From the NCBI RefSeq assembly GCF_014651115.1, contig NZ_BMWG01000013.1, positions 62,001 to 126,000 on the forward strand: DNA of 64,000 nt. Reading direction: 5' to 3'. The notes under the pieces were generated by a model. That model was not told the DNA's origin. It was given only the letters and a program-made list of their open reading frames with translations, and made no database searches. This DNA is from Streptomyces inusitatus. GTDB lineage: Bacteria; Actinomycetota; Actinomycetes; Streptomycetales; Streptomycetaceae. Positions 50,880 through 58,624 of the stretch are shown one piece after another. The translations under genes and the position numbers were made by a program. Every line of letters starts with the position of its first letter. Positions within the stretch are counted from its first letter, which is position 1.

Positions 50880-51533
50880 TCAGTGCTCCTCGTCTCCGGC
50901 GTCCGCGCCGTGCAGCGGGAAGCCCGCGATGCCCCGCCAGGCGAGGGAGGTGAGCAGCCGCACCGCCTGCTCGCGAGGGATGGCCGACTCGCTGGAGAGC
51001 CAGTATCTGGCCACCACCTGGGAGACTCCGCCCAGGCCCACCGCCAGCAGCATGGACTCGTCCTTGGACAGGCCCGTGTCGCCGGCGATCACGTCCGAGA
51101 TCGCCTCGGCGCACTGGAGGGAGACCCGGTCGACGCGCTCGCGCACGGCCGGCTCATTGGTCAGGTCCGACTCGAAGACCAGCCGGAAGGCCCCGCCCTC
51201 GTCCTCCACGTACGCGAAATAGGCGTCCATGGTGGCCGCCACCCGCAGCTTGTTGTCGGTGGTGGACGCGAGCGCGGTGCGCACCCCCGCCAGCAGCGCC
51301 TCGCAGTGCTGGTCGAGCAGGGCGAGATAGAGATCCAGTTTCCCCGGGAAATGCTGATAGAGAACCGGCTTGCTGACCCCCGCACGCTCGGCGATGTCAT
51401 CCATGGCGGCCGCGTGGTAACCCTGCGCCACGAATACTTCCTGGGCGGCCCCCAGAAGCTGATTCCTGCGGGCTCGGCGTGGCAGGCGCGTGCCTCGTGG
51501 GCGCGTCGCCTCTGTCTGCTCGATGGCTGTCAC
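50880..51533 (-). CDS. TetR/AcrR-family transcriptional regulator
   Basis: Transcriptional regulator (217 aa). The GTG at 51533 follows GGGAGG closely. The N-terminal helix-turn-helix is clear: LLGAAQEVFVAQGYHAAAMDDIAERAGVSKPVLYQHFPGKLDLYLALL (about residues 26-75). The C-terminal ligand domain includes YFAYVEDEGGAFRLVFESDLTNEPAVRERV. Its position beside the DUF3107 gene matches Rv3208 (also TetR). The ligand and targets cannot be read from sequence. Confidence 0.88.
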   Translation of the reverse strand: MTAIEQTEATRPRGTRLPRRARRNQLLGAAQEVFVAQGYHAAAMDDIAERAGVSKPVLYQHFPGKLDLYLALLDQHCEALLAGVRTALASTTDNKLRVAATMDAYFAYVEDEGGAFRLVFESDLTNEPAVRERVDRVSLQCAEAISDVIAGDTGLSKDESMLLAVGLGGVSQVVARYWLSSESAIPREQAVRLLTSLAWRGIAGFPLHGADAGDEEH

Positions 51534-51678
51534 GCCGCCTCCCAAATTCGTTCCGTGCGCGCTGTGCGCCGCGCCGCCATCGTACTTTTGGGTAACCCGG
51601 GCACGCGCGTCGCGGACGCAGAATTTCACGGACCGGACAGCCGCGGTAGTTCCCTATTGGTGGGCAAAGAGGGGCAGG

Positions 51679-51939
51679 TCACCGATAGTCGTCCTCGTCG
51701 AGACCTACCACGCGCGCCTGTTCGACCGCGTCCGCCTCGCTGGCGGTGTCCGAATCGATGTGCGCCGGGGGCTCGTCCGGCTCGGGGCTCACCTCCGTCC
51801 GCTGCTCGGCGGCGTCGGCCTCCGGGACCTCCGTGCCGAGCGCCTCGGTCTCCCCGCTCGCGCCTCCGGCGTCCGCGCCGTCCCCGGCGCTCTCGTCGTA
51901 GTCGTAGGGGATGTCCGGGTCGGTGGGGTCGACAGCCAT
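51679..51939 (-). CDS. Small acidic hypothetical protein (86 aa)
   Basis: Low-complexity acidic protein beginning MAVDPTDPDIPYDYDES, very rich in Asp, Glu, Ala and Gly, with no hydrophobic core; probably disordered. The ATG at 51939 has a weak site; ATG 51993 is in frame further upstream. It lies between the TetR gene and the divergent hydrolase gene. Coding status is moderately supported by codon bias only. Confidence 0.6.
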   Translation of the reverse strand: MAVDPTDPDIPYDYDESAGDGADAGGASGETEALGTEVPEADAAEQRTEVSPEPDEPPAHIDSDTASEADAVEQARVVGLDEDDYR

Positions 51940-52127
51940 GCGGCACCGCTTTCCCTGAAGGGGGAAGACACGTCCCCTCAGTGACCCGTCCACGGTCCGG
52001 CGAATCCGGTCGGCGGACTGTGCGTACGGCCCTACTCAAGAGCGTAGAAGCTGAAGGGGCCGGGCGCTATGCGGCCTGTGACGCCGAACACACGATTCCC
52101 GGTGTGATCGTCTCGTAACATTGGCGC

Positions 52128-53093
52128 ATGTCTTCGACCGAGCTGCCCGGCGTCCGCGCCGTCACCGCCGCCGCGGATCCCGTGGTGGCGGCCGTGCGGG
52201 TCGCCGAGGGCGAGACGCTGCGCTCCGTGACGCTGCCGGGGCTCACCCTCAATGTACGGTCGCGCCCGCCGTCCCGCACCGGGCTGCCGCCCGCGCTCTA
52301 CGTCCACGGTCTGGGCGGCTCCTCGCTGAACTGGTCGGCGCTGATGCCGCTGCTCGCGGACGCGGTGGACGGCGAGGCGGTCGATCTGCCGGGCTTCGGG
52401 GACTCCCCGCCGCCCGTGGACGGCGATTACTCGATCACCGGTCACGCCCGCGCGGTCATCCGCCATCTCGACGCGGCGGGCCGCGGCCCCGTGCATCTGC
52501 TGGGGAACTCCCTGGGCGGCGCGGTCACCACCCGGGTCGCCGCCGTCCGCCCCGATCTGGTGCGCACCCTCACTCTGATCTCTCCCGCGCTGCCCGAGCT
52601 GAGGGTGCAGCGCACCGCCGTGCCCACCGCGATGCTCGCGCTGCCGGGCGTCGCCCGGCTCTTCGGCCGCGTCTCCCGGGACTGGACGGCCGAGCGCCGC
52701 ACCCGGGGGGTGATGGCGCTCTGTTACGGGGATCCCGGGCGGGTCTCCGAGGAGGGGCTGCGCCACGCGGTGGCGGAGATGGAGCGGCGCGGCAGGCTGC
52801 CCCACTTCTGGGACGCGACCGCCCGTTCGGCGCGCGGCATCGTCGACGCCTACACCCTCGGCGGCCAGCACGGGCTGTGGCGTCAGGCCGAGCGGGTGCT
52901 CGCGCCGACCCTGCTGGTGTACGGCGGGAGGGACAAGCTCGTCGCGTACCGTATGGCGCTCAAGGCGGCGAACGCCTTCCGGGACTCCCGGCTGCTGACC
53001 CTGCCGGACGCCGGACACGTGGCGATGATGGAGTATCCGGAGGCCGTCGCGCAGGCCGTCCGGGAACTGCTCGACGACACCGGTAGGAGCTGA
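52128..53093 (+). CDS. Alpha/beta-fold hydrolase
   Basis: Alpha/beta hydrolase (321 aa). Oxyanion region VHGLGGSSLNW, nucleophile elbow LLGNSLGGAVTTRVA (Ser128), acid loop LVYGGRDKLV and His in DAGHVAMMEYPE form a complete triad. A helical cap lies between. It begins with ATG 52128 and ends 9 nt before the DUF3152 gene, so the two are probably one transcript. Substrate unknown. Confidence 0.87.
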   Translation: MSSTELPGVRAVTAAADPVVAAVRVAEGETLRSVTLPGLTLNVRSRPPSRTGLPPALYVHGLGGSSLNWSALMPLLADAVDGEAVDLPGFGDSPPPVDGDYSITGHARAVIRHLDAAGRGPVHLLGNSLGGAVTTRVAAVRPDLVRTLTLISPALPELRVQRTAVPTAMLALPGVARLFGRVSRDWTAERRTRGVMALCYGDPGRVSEEGLRHAVAEMERRGRLPHFWDATARSARGIVDAYTLGGQHGLWRQAERVLAPTLLVYGGRDKLVAYRMALKAANAFRDSRLLTLPDAGHVAMMEYPEAVAQAVRELLDDTGRS

Positions 53094-53102
53094 TCGAAGC
53101 TC

Positions 53103-54497
53103 GTGGGACGACACAGCCGCAAGGGCCCCGCGCCCAAGGCCGCCCCGGTGGACCCCGGCCCGGCCCCCCGGGAGAGCGCCGGGCCGCCCGCGGCCGAGGC
53201 CCACGCGTATCAGCGGCCCGCCCCCTCCTACGGCACGGATCCGGCGTACGGCACCGCCCCGGCCCCCGCCCCGGGGGCCGTCGCTCCCGGCAGCGGACGC
53301 CGCAGGCGCTCCGGGCAGCCGGGCGGCGAGCACACCGGCCCCGCCGGGCAGCCGGGGGCGCGGACCCGCGGCGGCCATCCCGAGCAGCATGAGACGGGCG
53401 GCGGCTGGGGCGGCCCGGAAGCCGCCGCGGCGGCCGGGCCCCAGCCGCCCGCGCCGGGCGGCCGGAGGCGGCAGCGGCCGGAGGCGCCCCCGGCCCAGGC
53501 CCGGATACCGGGACCGCGCGGCCGGTCGGCCGCCGAGGCCGGGCCGCTGGCTCCGGCCGGCGGCCCGATCCCCGGCCAGCGCCATCCCGGCGAGAGCGAG
53601 GGTGAGGGTGAGGGCGGCGGCAGCGGTGACGCGAGCGGTTCGGGCCGGGCGGGCAGGAGCGGCAAGGGAGGCGGCAAGGGGGGCGGCAAGGGCCGCACCT
53701 TCACCGGGATCGCGGCCGCCGCCGTGACCACCGTTCTCGCCGTCGTCGTGGCCGGGCAGGTCGCCGAGGAGAGTGGCCGGAAGAAGACCCCGACCACCTC
53801 CGAACCCGACCGTCCCAAGAGCGCCCCCGCCTCCGGGCCGGACATCCACTCCGGCCCCGTGCCCTCCCCGGCCGTGCAGAAGACGGTTCCCCGCCCGGCC
53901 TATGCCGAGCTGATGGCCGAACGATTTCCCATCAGTCGCGACGAGAAGGCCGACGGCGTATTCGAGGCTGTTCCCGGCAACGACCGGGCCCCGGGCCGCG
54001 GAGAGAAGATCCGCTATCGCGTCGACATCGAAAAAGGGCTCGACATGGACGGCGCATTGTTCGCCAATGCCATTCAGCGAACTCTGAACGACGAGCGCAG
54101 TTGGGCCGGAAAAGGCGCGGTGACATTCGAGCGCATCTCGTCCGGCGAACCGGAATTCGTCGTCACACTCGCCAGCCCCGGTACGACGAACATCTGGTGT
54201 GCGAAATCCGGACTGAACACCGACATCGAGGATGTCAGCTGTGATTCCGCCTCCACCGATCGAGTGATGATCAACGCCTATCGCTGGGGCCAGGGCTCCG
54301 AGACCTACGGCCCCGAGGCGATGCACGCCTACCGCCAGATGCTCATCAACCACGAGGTGGGGCACCGGCTCGGCCACGGCCATGTGAACTGCGGCACCGA
54401 GGGGGCCCTCGCCCCGGTGATGCAGCAGCAGACGAAATCCCTGAACATCGGCGGGATCGAATGCCGGCCCAACCCCTGGCCCTACCCCGGAAGTTGA
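53103..54497 (+). CDS. DUF3152 zinc-metallopeptidase-like membrane protein
   Basis: Predicted membrane-anchored metallopeptidase (464 aa). It starts with GTG 53103 (MGRHSRKGP). Residues 1-195 are a disordered cytoplasmic tail rich in Pro/Gly/Ala with a Gly/Lys run, then one helix at about 199-218. The extracytoplasmic domain (from about 265) ends in the metzincin-like motif H-E-x2-H-x3-H-x-H: His417, Glu418, His421, His425, His427 (INHEVGHRLGHGHVNC). Codon use in 53,920-54,250 is slightly less GC-rich than the tail. It corresponds to Rv3207c, beside moeZ in mycobacteria. Activity has not been inferred beyond the motif. Confidence 0.85.
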   Translation: MGRHSRKGPAPKAAPVDPGPAPRESAGPPAAEAHAYQRPAPSYGTDPAYGTAPAPAPGAVAPGSGRRRRSGQPGGEHTGPAGQPGARTRGGHPEQHETGGGWGGPEAAAAAGPQPPAPGGRRRQRPEAPPAQARIPGPRGRSAAEAGPLAPAGGPIPGQRHPGESEGEGEGGGSGDASGSGRAGRSGKGGGKGGGKGRTFTGIAAAAVTTVLAVVVAGQVAEESGRKKTPTTSEPDRPKSAPASGPDIHSGPVPSPAVQKTVPRPAYAELMAERFPISRDEKADGVFEAVPGNDRAPGRGEKIRYRVDIEKGLDMDGALFANAIQRTLNDERSWAGKGAVTFERISSGEPEFVVTLASPGTTNIWCAKSGLNTDIEDVSCDSASTDRVMINAYRWGQGSETYGPEAMHAYRQMLINHEVGHRLGHGHVNCGTEGALAPVMQQQTKSLNIGGIECRPNPWPYPGS

Positions 54498-54552
54498 GGG
54501 CTCACGCCCCCTCCGGGAGGGTATGTCCCCGGCTCCGCCCGCTGTCCACTCT

Positions 54553-54570
54553 GTGAGACGGCTGTCTCAC
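54553..54570. promoter_or_regulatory. Perfect operator-like palindrome upstream of the third importer
   Basis: GTGAGAC-GGCT-GTCTCAC, two perfect 7-bp arms with a 4-bp spacer, lies 17 bp upstream of the -35 box of the importer promoter. It looks like a binding site of a dimeric regulator. No regulator gene is adjacent. Confidence 0.65.
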
Positions 54571-54587
54571 GTTTGGCCGCCAAAGCT

Positions 54588-54616
54588 TTGACATCGGCGG
54601 CGGGGTCGTCCATATT
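54588..54616 (+). promoter_or_regulatory. Consensus promoter of the leader peptide and third importer
   Basis: A perfect TTGACA (54588-54593), a 17-nt spacer and CATATT (54611-54616). The predicted start point is at or just before the ATG at 54624, so the leader ORF would be leaderless. Confidence 0.7.
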
Positions 54617-54623
54617 TCTCGGC

Positions 54624-54719
54624 ATGTCGCACCGTCACGCCGCCTTCGAACGCGCCGCCATTGAGCTGGCGCTCATCGGCGTGGCCGGGCACAGCGTGGC
54701 AGACATCCACTGTCGCTGA
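54624..54719 (+). CDS. 31-codon leader peptide ORF
   Basis: Short ORF reading MSHRHAAFERAAIE, a hydrophobic middle and HSVADIHCR at the end. It begins 7 nt after the promoter -10 box and its stop codon lies inside the left arm (CTGAAG) of a downstream hairpin. The C-terminal Cys-Arg and His codons resemble short leader peptides that in actinobacteria regulate sulfur and cysteine genes by ribosome stalling. It precedes an importer operon by about 215 nt. I infer a cis-acting attenuator; amino-acid sensing is not shown. Confidence 0.65.
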   Translation: MSHRHAAFERAAIELALIGVAGHSVADIHCR

Positions 54720-54765
54720 AGCCTGCCCCGGTGCCCGCCGGCCCTTAGTGAGCCGGCCCCTTCAG
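54716..54765 (+). terminator. Nested hairpin, candidate attenuator overlapping the leader stop
   Basis: An outer CTGAAG/CTTCAG pair (54716-54721 with 54760-54765) encloses a GCCGGC/GCCGGC stem (54737-54742 with 54752-54757). The outer left arm includes the leader TGA stop, so a ribosome at the end of the leader would block folding. Other small inverted repeats follow before the lipoprotein gene (for example GTGTGC-TTGAC-GCACGC near 54850). Confidence 0.55.
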
Positions 54766-54933
54766 TCGATTCCCTTCATTCGAAGCCGAATTCTCCTGAT
54801 GGTCGCGCCCGGGCGTTCCCCACGTCCGCAGGCGCGGCTTCCGGCCTTTCCGTGTGCTTGACGCACGCACCCCTCGTCGACGCCTGTGCGGACATTTCCG
54901 TATTTCCCGCGCTCAATGAGAGGTCTTCTTCCA

Positions 54934-56658
54934 ATGCGTCAACTGTCCGTCATATCCCGCCGTGTGGCAGCGGCCGCCGTCAGCCTCGTCGTGGTCTCGT
55001 CCGCCGCCGCCTGCGCCGGACCCCAGGACGACGGCGCGAAGAAGAACGACGCGGCCGGCGGCGACAAGCCCGCCCGGGGCGGCACCCTCACCGTGCTCAA
55101 CAGCGAGCCGCAGACCGACTTCGACCCCGCCCGGCTCTACACCTCCGGCGGAGGAAACGTCCCCTCACTCGTCTTCCGCACCCTGACCACCCGCAACCGC
55201 GAGGACGGCCAGGCGGGCACCAAGGTCGTGCCCGACCTCGCCACCGACCTCGGCCGTCCCAACAAGGACGCCACCGAGTGGACGTACACCCTCAAGGACG
55301 GGCTCAAGTACGAGGACGGCACCCCGATCACCACCGCCGACATCAAGTACGGCATCGAGCGCTCCTTCGCCGCCGAACTCTCCGGCGGCGCGCCCTATCT
55401 GCGGGACTGGCTCATCGGCGGCGACACCTACCAGGGCCCCTACAAGGACAAGAAGGGCCTCGCGTCGATCGTCACACCCGACGCGAAGACGATCGTCTTC
55501 AAGCTGAGGAAGCCCGAGGGCGAGTTCCCCTACCTCGCCACCCAGACCCAGTTCACCCCCGTGCCCAAGGCCAAGGACACCGGCGCCAAGTACGAGGAGC
55601 ACCCGATCTCCTCGGGCCCGTACAAGGTCGTCAAGAACGAGGGCGACGGCGAGCGGCTGGTCCTGGAGCGCAACCCGCACTGGTCCGAGAAGACCGACCC
55701 GGAGCGCAAGGCCTACCCCGACACCATCGACGTCACCTCCGGCCTCGACTCCGCCGTCATCAACCAGCGGCTCTCCACCGGCTCCGGGGCCGACGCCTCC
55801 GCCGTCACCACCGACACCAACCTCGGCCCCGCCGAGCTGGCCCGGATCGGCGGCGACAAGGAGCTGGCCGGCCGCGTGGGCACCGGCCGCTTCGGCTATG
55901 TCAACTACCTCGCCTTCAACCCGAAGGTGAAGCCGTTCGACGACATCAAGGTGCGCCAGGCGATCTCGTACGCCATCAACCGCACCAGCGTGATCAACGC
56001 CGCCGGCGGCTCCGCCCTCGCCGAGCCCGCGACCACCTTCCTGCCCGAGACCAAGGCCTTCGGGTACACCCCGTACGACCACTTCCCGGCCGGGAAGACG
56101 GGCGATCCGGAGAAGGCGCGCCAGCTCCTCAAGGAGGCCGGGCACGAGAACCTCACCATCACGCTGACCCACTCCACCGAGCAGAACCGGCAGACCAGCC
56201 CCGAGGTCGCCACCGCCGTGCAGCAGGCCCTCAAGAAGGCCGGGATCAACCTCAAGCTCGAAGGGCTGGAGAACAACGCCTTCAACGAGGCCCGCTGGAA
56301 CGCCAAGAGCGGCCCCGGCTTCTTCCTCTCCCGCTGGGGCGCGGACTGGCCGTCCGGAGCCCCCTTCCTCGCGCCGATCTTCGACGGCCGCCAGATCGTC
56401 AAGGACGGCTCCAACTACAACCACGCCCAGCTGAACGACCCCGCGGTCAACAAGGAGATCGACGAGATCAACAAGCTGACCGATCTGGACGCCGCCGCCG
56501 CCCGCTGGGGCGCGCTCGACAAGAAGATCGGCGAGCGGGCGCTCGACGTCCCGCTCTTCCACCCCGTCTACAAGCGGCTCTACGGCAAGAACGTCAAGAA
56601 CATCGTCATCAGCGACTGGACCGGCGTTCTCGACATCTCGCAGGTCTCGGTCAAGTGA
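54934..56658 (+). CDS. Peptide ABC transporter substrate-binding lipoprotein
   Basis: Family 5 solute-binding lipoprotein (574 aa), first structural gene of a third importer. ATG 54934 follows GAGAGG by about 11 nt; the precursor reads MRQLSVISRR, a hydrophobic core and lipobox AAAC with Cys27. Mature sequence GGTLTVLNSEPQTDFDPARLY and the LPETKAFGYTPYDHFPAGKTGDPEKARQLL block are typical of DppA/OppA-like proteins. It overlaps the next permease by 4 nt (GTGA). It is closer in pattern to BldKB than to the second operon protein by eye. Ligand unknown; a sulfur-containing peptide is possible if the leader senses cysteine. Confidence 0.85.
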   Translation: MRQLSVISRRVAAAAVSLVVVSSAAACAGPQDDGAKKNDAAGGDKPARGGTLTVLNSEPQTDFDPARLYTSGGGNVPSLVFRTLTTRNREDGQAGTKVVPDLATDLGRPNKDATEWTYTLKDGLKYEDGTPITTADIKYGIERSFAAELSGGAPYLRDWLIGGDTYQGPYKDKKGLASIVTPDAKTIVFKLRKPEGEFPYLATQTQFTPVPKAKDTGAKYEEHPISSGPYKVVKNEGDGERLVLERNPHWSEKTDPERKAYPDTIDVTSGLDSAVINQRLSTGSGADASAVTTDTNLGPAELARIGGDKELAGRVGTGRFGYVNYLAFNPKVKPFDDIKVRQAISYAINRTSVINAAGGSALAEPATTFLPETKAFGYTPYDHFPAGKTGDPEKARQLLKEAGHENLTITLTHSTEQNRQTSPEVATAVQQALKKAGINLKLEGLENNAFNEARWNAKSGPGFFLSRWGADWPSGAPFLAPIFDGRQIVKDGSNYNHAQLNDPAVNKEIDEINKLTDLDAAAARWGALDKKIGERALDVPLFHPVYKRLYGKNVKNIVISDWTGVLDISQVSVK

Positions 56659-57638
56659 GCACCACCACCCTCGACCTCCCGGCCGCGGACGCCCACCGGG
56701 CGCCCGCGGCCGGGGGCGCCCTGCGGCGGCTCGCCGCCCGGCCGGCCGCGCTGATCTCCGCCGGGGTGCTCGCCCTGCTGGTCGTGGCCGCGCTCGCCGC
56801 TCCGCTGCTGACCGCCCTGGAGGGCCAGGACCCCCACACGTACCACGACTCGCTCGTGGACTCGGCGCGCGGCGGAGTCCCGATCGGCTCCTTCGGCGGG
56901 GTGAGCGCCGATCACTGGCTCGGCGTCGAGCCCGGCACCGGGCGCGATCTGTTCGCCCGGCTGCTGTACGGGGCCAGGATCTCGCTGCTGGTCGCCGTCG
57001 GAGCCACGGCGGTGCAGGTCGCGATCGGCGTCGCCGTCGGCCTCGCGGCCGGACTCGGCAACCGCTTCGTGGACTCCCTGCTCAGCCGCGTCACCGATGT
57101 GATGGTCTCGCTCCCGATGCTGGTCCTCGGCATCGCGCTCACCGCCGTCGTCCACCCGGACTTCCCCCGTCCGCTGCTGCTGATCCTGATCATCGGCGCG
57201 CTGGGCTGGGGCGGCACCGCCAGAATCGTCCGGGCGCAGACCCTCAGCCTCAAACGGCTCGACTTCGTCGCCGCCGCCCGGCTCGGCGGCAACGGCCCCT
57301 GGCGGGTGGCGCGGCGCGAACTGCTGCCCTCGCTGGCCGCCCCCGTGATCACCTACGCGGCGATCCTGCTGCCGGTGAACATCGTGGTCGAGGCCTCGCT
57401 GTCCTTCGTCGGCGTCGGAGTGAAGCCGCCGACCCCCTCCTGGGGACAGATGCTGTCGAACGCCCAGACCTGGTTCCGCGCCGACCCGATGTACGTCCTG
57501 CTCCCCGCCGGACTGCTCTTCGTGACCGTCCTCGCGTTCACCGTCCTCGGCGACGCGGTCCGCACGGCACTGGACCCCAGGGAGGCGAGCCGGCTGCGGA
57601 TCGGCACCCGCAAGGAGCGGAGGAAGACCTCATCATGA
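56655..57638 (+). CDS. Peptide ABC transporter permease (DppC type)
   Basis: Integral membrane permease (327 aa). The GTG start at 56655 overlaps the lipoprotein stop. A polar N-terminus is followed by helix 1, the extracytoplasmic segment DHWLGVEPGTGRDLFARLLYGAR, and further helices; the EAA-type loop is RLDFVAAARLGGNGPWRVARRELLP. It ends after TVLGDAVRTALDPREASR with an extra basic tail. It overlaps the next gene by 4 nt (ATGA). Confidence 0.88.
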   Translation: MSTTTLDLPAADAHRAPAAGGALRRLAARPAALISAGVLALLVVAALAAPLLTALEGQDPHTYHDSLVDSARGGVPIGSFGGVSADHWLGVEPGTGRDLFARLLYGARISLLVAVGATAVQVAIGVAVGLAAGLGNRFVDSLLSRVTDVMVSLPMLVLGIALTAVVHPDFPRPLLLILIIGALGWGGTARIVRAQTLSLKRLDFVAAARLGGNGPWRVARRELLPSLAAPVITYAAILLPVNIVVEASLSFVGVGVKPPTPSWGQMLSNAQTWFRADPMYVLLPAGLLFVTVLAFTVLGDAVRTALDPREASRLRIGTRKERRKTSS

Positions 57639-58624
57639 CGAGATTCGTCGTCAAGCGTCTCGGCGGCGCGGTATTCGTCCTGCTGGTGCTCTCGGCACTG
57701 GTCTACGGACTGTTCTATCTGGCCCCCAGCGACCCCGCCCGGCTCGCCTGCGGGGAGCGCTGCTCGCCCGCGCAGATCGCCCAGGTCCGCGAACAGCTCG
57801 GACTCGACGAGTCGGTGCTGACGCAGTACGCGCAGTTCCTCCAGGGCGTGTTCACCGGCCGCGACTACAGCACCGGCGTCTCGACGCTGCGCTGCGACGC
57901 GCCCTGCCTCGGCTTCTCGTACCAGAGCGACCAGCAGGTCACCGAACTGATCCTGGACCGGCTGCCCGCCACCGCCTCGCTCGCGCTGGGCGCGATGGTC
58001 ATCTGGCTGACCGTCGGCGTCGGCACCGGAGCGCTCTCCGCGCTCCGGCGCGGCGGCCTCACCGAGCGGGCCCTGACCGTGGCCACCCTGGCCGCGACCG
58101 GCACGCCCGTCTTCATCCTCGGACTGCTGATGCTCATGGTCGTCTGCGCCTATCTCCAGTGGCTGCCCTTCCCGACCTATGTGCCGCTCGGCGAGGACCC
58201 CGAGCAGTGGGCCTGGAACATGCTGCTGCCCTGGCTGACCCTGGGATTCTTCGAGTCGGCGAAGTACGCCCGGCTGACCCGCGCCTCGACGCTGGAGACC
58301 CTGGCCGAGGACCACATCCGTACCTTCAGGGCGTACGGGGTGGGGGAGCGGGCCATCGTCGGACGCCACGCCCTGCGGGGCGCGGTACCGCCGGTGATCG
58401 CGCTCAGTGCGCTCGATCTCGGCACGATGTTCGGCGGCGCGGTCCTCACCGAGTCGCTGTTCGGCATCCCCGGTCTCGGCAAGACGCTGATCGACGGGGT
58501 ACGCGTGATCGACCTGCCCGTGGTGGTGGGTGTGGTGCTGGTGATCGGCGCCGCTGTGGTGCTGGCGAACGTGGTCGCGGATCTGCTGTACGCCGCCGCG
58601 GACCGAAGGGTGGTCCTGTCATGA
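57635..58624 (+). CDS. Peptide ABC transporter permease (DppB type)
   Basis: Partner permease (329 aa). MTRFVVKRLGGAVFVLLVL helix 1 and LACGERCSPAQIAQVREQLGL match BldKC closely in motif order. The extracytoplasmic loop has two Cys (TLRCDAPCLGF), and the EAA-type loop is EDHIRTFRAYGVGERAIVGRH. It overlaps the fused ATPase gene by 4 nt. Gene order here is permease C before B, reversed from the second operon but as in bldK. Confidence 0.88.
   Translation: MTRFVVKRLGGAVFVLLVLSALVYGLFYLAPSDPARLACGERCSPAQIAQVREQLGLDESVLTQYAQFLQGVFTGRDYSTGVSTLRCDAPCLGFSYQSDQQVTELILDRLPATASLALGAMVIWLTVGVGTGALSALRRGGLTERALTVATLAATGTPVFILGLLMLMVVCAYLQWLPFPTYVPLGEDPEQWAWNMLLPWLTLGFFESAKYARLTRASTLETLAEDHIRTFRAYGVGERAIVGRHALRGAVPPVIALSALDLGTMFGGAVLTESLFGIPGLGKTLIDGVRVIDLPVVVGVVLVIGAAVVLANVVADLLYAAADRRVVLS

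Noticed and set aside
54852..56654. In-frame extension that would fuse an Arg-rich protein to the third importer's DppC-type permease
   Set aside because: It is the shifted frame of the lipoprotein gene; the permease has a proper GTG start overlapping the lipoprotein stop.
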